Origin: an uncultured Collinsella sp.
GTDB taxonomy: Bacteria; Actinomycetota; Coriobacteriia; Coriobacteriales; Coriobacteriaceae
Assembly: GCA_900542125.1 (NCBI GenBank)
Contig: UQMO01000074.1
Coordinates: 1 to 9,172 of the forward strand
Direction: 5' to 3'
DNA: 9,172 nucleotides
Every line of letters starts with the position of its first letter. The stretch's first letter is position 1. Made by a program: the position numbers and the translations under genes. This document shows, in pieces, positions 6,725 to 9,172 of the stretch. The notes under the pieces were generated by a model. The model searched no databases and had not been told where the DNA came from. It worked only from the letters and a program-made list of their open reading frames with translations.

Positions 6725-7099
6725 CTACTCGCGGCACAGGTGCACGGCGAAACCGGCGAACTCGCGCTTAAAGTACACGAGCTTGGTACCACCGTCGGGC
6801 AGCAGCGCGCGCGACTCTTCGTTGACCTCGAGCCCGCGCTCGGCAAACCACTTCTCAGCTGCATCGATGTCGTTAACGGCAAAGCCGATGTGGCCCTTGG
6901 TGCCACGACCATTCTGCTTCATGATCTCGACCAGCGAATCGTTGAAGTACGAAACCGGGGTCTCGATGACGGGCAGGCCCATCATCGTCGAGAACAGCTC
7001 CGCGATCTCCAGGGCGTCTGCCGGGTCGGTGGCGTTAATGCCCACATGGGCAACGCGCATACCAAAGAGCTCTACCGGGTTGGCGTTCTGCTCACTCAT
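6725..7099 (-). CDS. VOC-superfamily (glyoxalase fold) protein
   Basis: This 124-residue protein is a single VOC domain made of two beta-alpha-beta-beta-beta units. Possible metal ligands are in the usual places: H18 in VAHVGI, E58 in LVEIM, H70 in TKGHIGF, and H120 near the end in GFAVHLC. VOC enzymes include glyoxalase I, methylmalonyl-CoA epimerase and dioxygenases. The motifs G-T-K-G-H-I and G-F-A-V-H-L remind me of the VOC domain fused to KDPG aldolase in some gut Firmicutes, which would fit a sugar-acid role, but here it stands alone and the substrate is unknown. It lies 11 bases after the PTS IIB stop codon, with only a weak ribosome site, so it is probably translated by coupling. The shared terminator at 6667-6702 closes the operon. 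Confidence 0.82.
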   Translation of the reverse strand: MSEQNANPVELFGMRVAHVGINATDPADALEIAELFSTMMGLPVIETPVSYFNDSLVEIMKQNGRGTKGHIGFAVNDIDAAEKWFAERGLEVNEESRALLPDGGTKLVYFKREFAGFAVHLCRE

Positions 7100-7110
7100 G
7101 CAGTCAGCGC

Positions 7111-7398
7111 CTACTGAGCCATGACGTCGAGAACGGCCTTCTCGGCGGCAACGCGGTTCATGCCGGTCATGAAGGGCACGCCACTCACGTACGGGCAGGT
7201 GAGGCCCTCGGGGGCAACGGTGGTGGCGATCAGCAGGTCAGCGCCCTCGTCGCAGTAATCCTTGGCCTCGGAGATGGCGCACTGCACGATCTCGTACTTG
7301 TCGGCATAACCGTTGGCGTCGAGCAGGGTAGCGACCTTCTGGGCAACGAGCGTGGAAGTAGCAGCGCCAGCACCGCAAGCCAAAACGATCTTCTTCAT
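7111..7398 (-). CDS. PTS sugar transporter subunit IIB, galactitol (GatB) type
   Basis: The 95-residue protein begins KKIVLACGAGAATST, the phosphocysteine loop of lactose/galactitol-type IIB domains, with C8 as the residue that receives phosphate from IIA and passes it to sugar held by IIC. Later segments (VQCAISE, GADLLIATT, GVPFMTGM) also follow GatB, and the length is normal for a single IIB domain. It acts at the inner face of the membrane. No IIA or IIC gene is present in the window, and its only operon partner is a VOC protein, so it is either an orphan or serves a IIC coded elsewhere. AAGGGAG (7414-7408) lies nine bases before the ATG. A leftward promoter must lie in 7415-7500 but I see no clear one. 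Galactitol as substrate is not established. Confidence 0.9.
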   Translation of the reverse strand: MKKIVLACGAGAATSTLVAQKVATLLDANGYADKYEIVQCAISEAKDYCDEGADLLIATTVAPEGLTCPYVSGVPFMTGMNRVAAEKAVLDVMAQ

Positions 7399-7500
7399 AG
7401 GTAATGTCTCCCTTCATGGTTTACTTTAGGTAAGTGTACCGCAGCGAGCGATGGCACTCGGCCTCGATGAGCTTTTATGCCAGTTTGCTTGCGCGCTGCG

Positions 7501-7506
7501 TATAAT
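7501..7506 (+). promoter_or_regulatory. Perfect -10 box before the 207-residue gene
   Basis: TATAAT matches consensus, preceded by TGCG, with no good -35 box at 16-18 bases. It predicts a leader of about 50 bases that includes CGCTC (7530-7534) complementary to GAGCG (7542-7546), and AAGGA (7550-7554) seven bases before the ATG. The box before the 274-residue gene has the similar context TGCC-TATAAT. Confidence 0.55.
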
Positions 7507-7561
7507 ACATCTAGTACGTGTTGTCATACCGCTCGCTTTATGAGCGACTAAGGACCCTAAT

Positions 7562-8185
7562 ATGCCCGATTCCCGCACCCTCTGGACCGCCGTCGTTATC
7601 ATCTGCATCGCCGTGTCGGTGTTCTTTAGCGTCAAAAAACGCACCACGTTTAAACGCCTGCAGCAATTGATGGCCGCCAAGCAGTGGGACGAGTTCGATC
7701 GTTTGCTCGACGGCAAACTCACCAGCATGCTGTACCCACGCTACAACCGCGACTACCTGCGCCTGAACTCCTATCTGCTGCGCGAGGACCACGAGCGTGC
7801 CAGCGAGATGTTCGATCTGCTGCTGGGGCTCAACCTCCCCAAGATGCAGCGCGTCGACCTGGTGATCAAAGCCTTTAACTACTATGTTGGCCAGGAGGAC
7901 CGCAAAAAGTCCAAAGAGCTGTTGCACGAGATCAAGGGCTTTGAGGGCGGTCAGGCCGAGGCAGTCGCGCACGAATGCCAACTGATGTACGACACGATGA
8001 TCCTCAAGCGCCACAACGACATTCCCGAGCTGGAGCGCATGCTCGAGGATGTCGGCGACGACCCGGTCAAGCGCTGCCGACTGGAGTACCTGCTGGCCCT
8101 GCAGTATCAAAACAAGGGCGACGAGGCAAAGTTCCAAGAGTTCCTGGAGAAGTCGGGCCAACACTCGATGGCCGTCAACGCGTAA
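7562..8185 (+). CDS. Membrane-anchored helical-repeat (TPR-like) protein
   Basis: The 207-residue protein has one N-terminal hydrophobic helix (about 6-24, LWTAVVIICIAVSVFFSV) followed by a basic KKR, so the body should face the cytoplasm. The remainder is almost entirely helical and reads as paired helices, for example TFKRLQQLMAAKQWDEFDRLL, ERASEMFDLLLGLNL, KKSKELLHEIKGFEGG and a terminal LALQYQNKGDEAKFQEFLEK. The spacing of large and small residues is like tetratricopeptide repeats, though no textbook repeat is complete. Such proteins usually act as assembly or scaffolding factors. The function here is unknown. AAGGA lies seven bases upstream. The gene is alone in its unit, divergent from the PTS operon, and ends 31 bases before tRNA-Leu. 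Confidence 0.78.
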   Translation: MPDSRTLWTAVVIICIAVSVFFSVKKRTTFKRLQQLMAAKQWDEFDRLLDGKLTSMLYPRYNRDYLRLNSYLLREDHERASEMFDLLLGLNLPKMQRVDLVIKAFNYYVGQEDRKKSKELLHEIKGFEGGQAEAVAHECQLMYDTMILKRHNDIPELERMLEDVGDDPVKRCRLEYLLALQYQNKGDEAKFQEFLEKSGQHSMAVNA

Positions 8186-8196
8186 CGGACGGCTTG

Positions 8197-8205
8197 TGCT
8201 AGACT
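8197..8205 (+). promoter_or_regulatory. Possible extended -10 promoter of tRNA-Leu
   Basis: TGCTAGACT fits an extended -10 element (TGn plus TAGACT), placed so that transcription would start about five bases before the mature tRNA. No clear -35 box is present. The tRNA could also be read from the gene ending at 8185. Confidence 0.35.
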
Positions 8206-8216
8206 TCTAGTCTCAC

Positions 8217-8301
8217 GGGGGCGTGGCGGAATTGGCATACGCAGGAGACTTAAAATCTCTCGCCGCAAGGATTGTGGGTTCGAGTCCCACCGCCCCTACC
8301 A
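8217..8301 (+). tRNA. tRNA-Leu, anticodon UAA
   Basis: The cloverleaf can be drawn in full. Acceptor GGGGGCG (8217-8223) pairs with CGCCCCT (8291-8297), the outermost pair being G-U. The D stem is GCG/CGC (8226-8228, 8240-8242). The anticodon stem is GGAGA/TCTCT (8244-8248, 8256-8260), with loop CTTAAAA giving anticodon TAA at 8251-8253. A long variable arm (8261-8273) marks it as class II, as expected for leucine. The T stem is GTGGG/CCCAC with loop TTCGAGT. The discriminator is A8298 and CCA (8299-8301) is encoded. It reads UUA codons, which are rare in a GC-rich genome. Its 3' tail is duplicated 197 bases downstream. Confidence 0.96.
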
Positions 8302-8365
8302 TGTGATTGCTTGCGAGCCCGTGTTCCCCAGGGATGCGGGCTCGCTTCTTTTAGATGCCGGCGGG
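8284..8365 (+). repeat. tRNA-tail and terminator repeat, copy 1
   Basis: The 82-base unit starts in the T loop of tRNA-Leu. Its first 19 bases, GTCCCACCGCCCCTACCAT, recur exactly at 8481-8499. The following terminator and GCCGGCGGG also recur: 44 of 53 bases agree between 8313-8365 and 8509-8561, and all nine differences are transitions. Confidence 0.9.
8313..8353 (+). terminator. Terminator of tRNA-Leu (copy 1)
   Basis: GCGAGCCCG (8313-8321) pairs with CGGGCTCGC (8337-8345), a perfect nine-base-pair stem, followed by TTCTTTTA. It starts 11 bases after the CCA end. A second, diverged copy lies at 8509-8549. Confidence 0.85.
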
Positions 8366-8377
8366 ACTCGAACCCGC
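8361..8377 (-). repeat. Antisense tRNA T-arm-like hairpin
   Basis: Read leftwards, GCGGG-TTCGAGT-CCCGC is a perfect five-base-pair T stem with the canonical seven-base T loop. The next bases, CGGCATC, could be a 3' acceptor strand, but there is no CCA and no matching tRNA body upstream within the following bases. It is probably a tRNA fragment on the opposite strand. Confidence 0.6.
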
Positions 8378-8480
8378 GAGGGGGCGAGCGTTAAGCGGAC
8401 GCGCAGCGTCCGTAGCGAGCCGGCGAGGGCGCCGACAGGCGGCCGAAGCCGGTGCGTATTTGCGCAGCAAATACGCAGAC
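8366..8480. repeat. Hairpin-rich insert between the two tRNA tails
   Basis: Two perfect hairpins share the same three-base loop, GCA: a seven-base-pair stem at 8396-8412 (arm CGGACGC) and an 11-base-pair stem at 8453-8477 (arm TGCGTATTTGC). Between them is an imperfect GC-rich stem closed by CCGGC (8420-8424) and GCCGG (8448-8452). No start codon with a ribosome site and no coding signal is visible. Frames open across it on both strands also cross the tRNA tail and are not believable genes. Confidence 0.7.
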
Positions 8481-8561
8481 GTCCCACCGCCCCTACCATT
8501 TGGTTTTTACGGGCCCGCGTCCCCCGGGGATGCGGGCCCGTTTCTTTTGGACGCCGGCGGG
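8481..8561 (+). repeat. tRNA-tail and terminator repeat, copy 2
   Basis: It begins with the exact 19-base tRNA-Leu 3' end including CCA. Upstream the sequence is hairpin DNA rather than a tRNA body, so it cannot make a tRNA. It is either a recombination (att-like) scar or the tail of a lost second tRNA gene. Confidence 0.88.
8509..8549 (+). terminator. Terminator hairpin, copy 2
   Basis: ACGGGCCCG (8509-8517) pairs with CGGGCCCGT (8533-8541), followed by TTCTTTTG. Compared with copy 1, two base pairs have changed on both sides (G-C to A-T at the base, A-T to G-C at the fourth pair), and a G-U pair has become G-C, so pairing is conserved. Confidence 0.82.
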
Positions 8562-8562
8562 G

Positions 8563-8639
8563 CTCTAAGTTGCGGTGGAATAGATCCTGTTTATACCGTT
8601 TACCAGCTTATTTAGGAACTATTTCACCGCAACTCAGAG
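8563..8639. repeat. Imperfect 26-bp inverted repeat
   Basis: Arms 8563-8588 and 8614-8639 agree at 23 of 26 positions around a 25-base AT-rich loop (core TTGCGGTG). It follows the stop codon of the Ppx/GppA gene at 8648 and abuts the tRNA-tail repeat at 8561. There is no T-run, so it is not a typical terminator. It may stabilise mRNA ends or be a small palindromic mobile element. I recall similar sequences in Collinsella, but cannot confirm copy number. Confidence 0.7.
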
Positions 8640-8647
8640 GAAGACGG

Positions 8648-9172
8648 TTAAAGAGCACTCAGGCTCGGGGTCCAGGCGATGGTGGGAGTCGCGCCGTCGA
8701 GGGTCTCGTTGATGGTGGCGGCCATGCCGGCGAGGAGGCTGTTCTCACTTACGGTGAGCGACTCGTAGCCACCGGCACGCATGAGCTCGCGAATCACCAC
8801 GGCGCCGGCCAGAATCACGCCCGCGCGCTTGGGCTGCACGCCCGGCAGCGCAGCGATACCCTCCACATCCAGCGTAGACATACGATCGATGGCGGCCGAG
8901 ATCTGCTCCATCGAAAGCTCGCGTAGGTGAACAAAACTCGAATCGTACGGTTCCAGCTCGTGGACCAGAGCCACCAGCGTAGTCACCGTGCCACCCACCG
9001 CGACCAGGCGCTCGGCACGCTCAAAATCGACAGGCAAGCTCTTAAAGTAGCCCGCAAACTGCTCGCCTGCCCACGCGGCGGCAGCCGCAAGCTCGTTCGT
9101 CGACGGCGGCAGCGCAGAGAAAAACCGCTCGGTCACGCGGCGGCAGCCAATGTCCAGCGAGCGCGTTCCCTC
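8648..9172 (-). CDS. Ppx/GppA family phosphatase, C-terminal part
   Basis: Only the last 174 residues are inside the window; the gene continues past the right edge, so the internal GTG at 9136 is not the start. The visible part opens with SLDIGCRRVTERF, matching the S-L-x-x-G-C-V-x-x-x-E-R-F segment of Ppx/GppA proteins. It continues with the second nucleotide-binding region AVGGTVTTL, then VHLRELSMEQISAAIDRM, a GVQPKRAGVILAGAVVI segment and LTVSENSLLAGM near the end. These enzymes hydrolyse inorganic polyphosphate or pppGpp in the cytoplasm and belong to the actin/ASKHA fold. The sequence cannot separate the two activities. Ending soon after this motif is normal for the short (about 300-residue) form without the HD-like C-terminal domain. 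Confidence 0.9.
   Translation of the reverse strand, partial: EGTRSLDIGCRRVTERFFSALPPSTNELAAAAAWAGEQFAGYFKSLPVDFERAERLVAVGGTVTTLVALVHELEPYDSSFVHLRELSMEQISAAIDRMSTLDVEGIAALPGVQPKRAGVILAGAVVIRELMRAGGYESLTVSENSLLAGMAATINETLDGATPTIAWTPSLSAL

Noticed and set aside
72..8301. A functional link between the AbiEii-like nucleotidyltransferase and the damaged tRNA-Leu tail
   Set aside because: Relatives modify tRNA ends, but the loci are over 7 kb apart with several core operons between them. The proximity is likely chance.
8366..8480. A second, degenerate tRNA gene or CRISPR-like repeat array
   Set aside because: No cloverleaf can be drawn before the second tail, and there are no regularly spaced direct repeats with spacers.
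8303..8926. Open frames on the plus strand after tRNA-Leu (also 8355-8615)
   Set aside because: They cross the terminators, the hairpin insert and then the antisense of the Ppx/GppA gene, with no ribosome site. They are translations of repeat DNA.

Overview
The window looks like chromosome from a high-GC, gut-type Actinomycetota, most likely Collinsella or a close Coriobacteriia relative. The basis is GC-rich core genes, a galactitol-type PTS IIB, a DUF4342 gene joined to a two-component system, and palindromic repeats of a kind I associate with Collinsella. No 16S gene or species marker is present, so the genus is an inference.

Layout. (1) 1-2851 is a lower-GC accessory patch. It holds a leftward type IV toxin-antitoxin pair (AbiEi-like antitoxin 978-1601, AbiEii-like nucleotidyltransferase 72-962), a 36-bp palindromic operator over an apparently leaderless promoter, a 181-bp MITE-like element with long inverted ends (1722-1902), and a rightward 274-residue gene I cannot assign (2027-2851). 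(2) 2885-3646 is a leftward PPP-family metallophosphatase with a GTG start. (3) 4025-6650 is a rightward operon of a DUF4342 membrane protein, an OmpR-type response regulator and a sensor histidine kinase, closed by a bidirectional terminator at 6667-6702. (4) 6725-7398 is a leftward two-gene operon: a galactitol-type PTS IIB and a VOC-fold protein. (5) 7562-8185 is a rightward membrane-anchored helical-repeat protein, followed by tRNA-Leu(UAA) at 8217-8301. (6) 8284-8561 repeats the tRNA 3' tail and its terminator, with a hairpin-rich insert between the copies. An imperfect inverted repeat (8563-8639) follows, and then the C-terminal half of a leftward Ppx/GppA phosphatase that runs off the right edge.

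How it works together. The AbiE pair probably maintains or defends its island, with the antitoxin repressing at the palindrome. The two-component operon probably signals an envelope state. The IIB-VOC pair suggests sugar uptake but lacks its IIA and IIC partners here. The least explained parts are three non-coding structures: the 181-bp element, the duplicated tRNA-Leu tail with covarying terminators, and the 8563-8639 palindrome. They look like non-autonomous or remnant mobile DNA.
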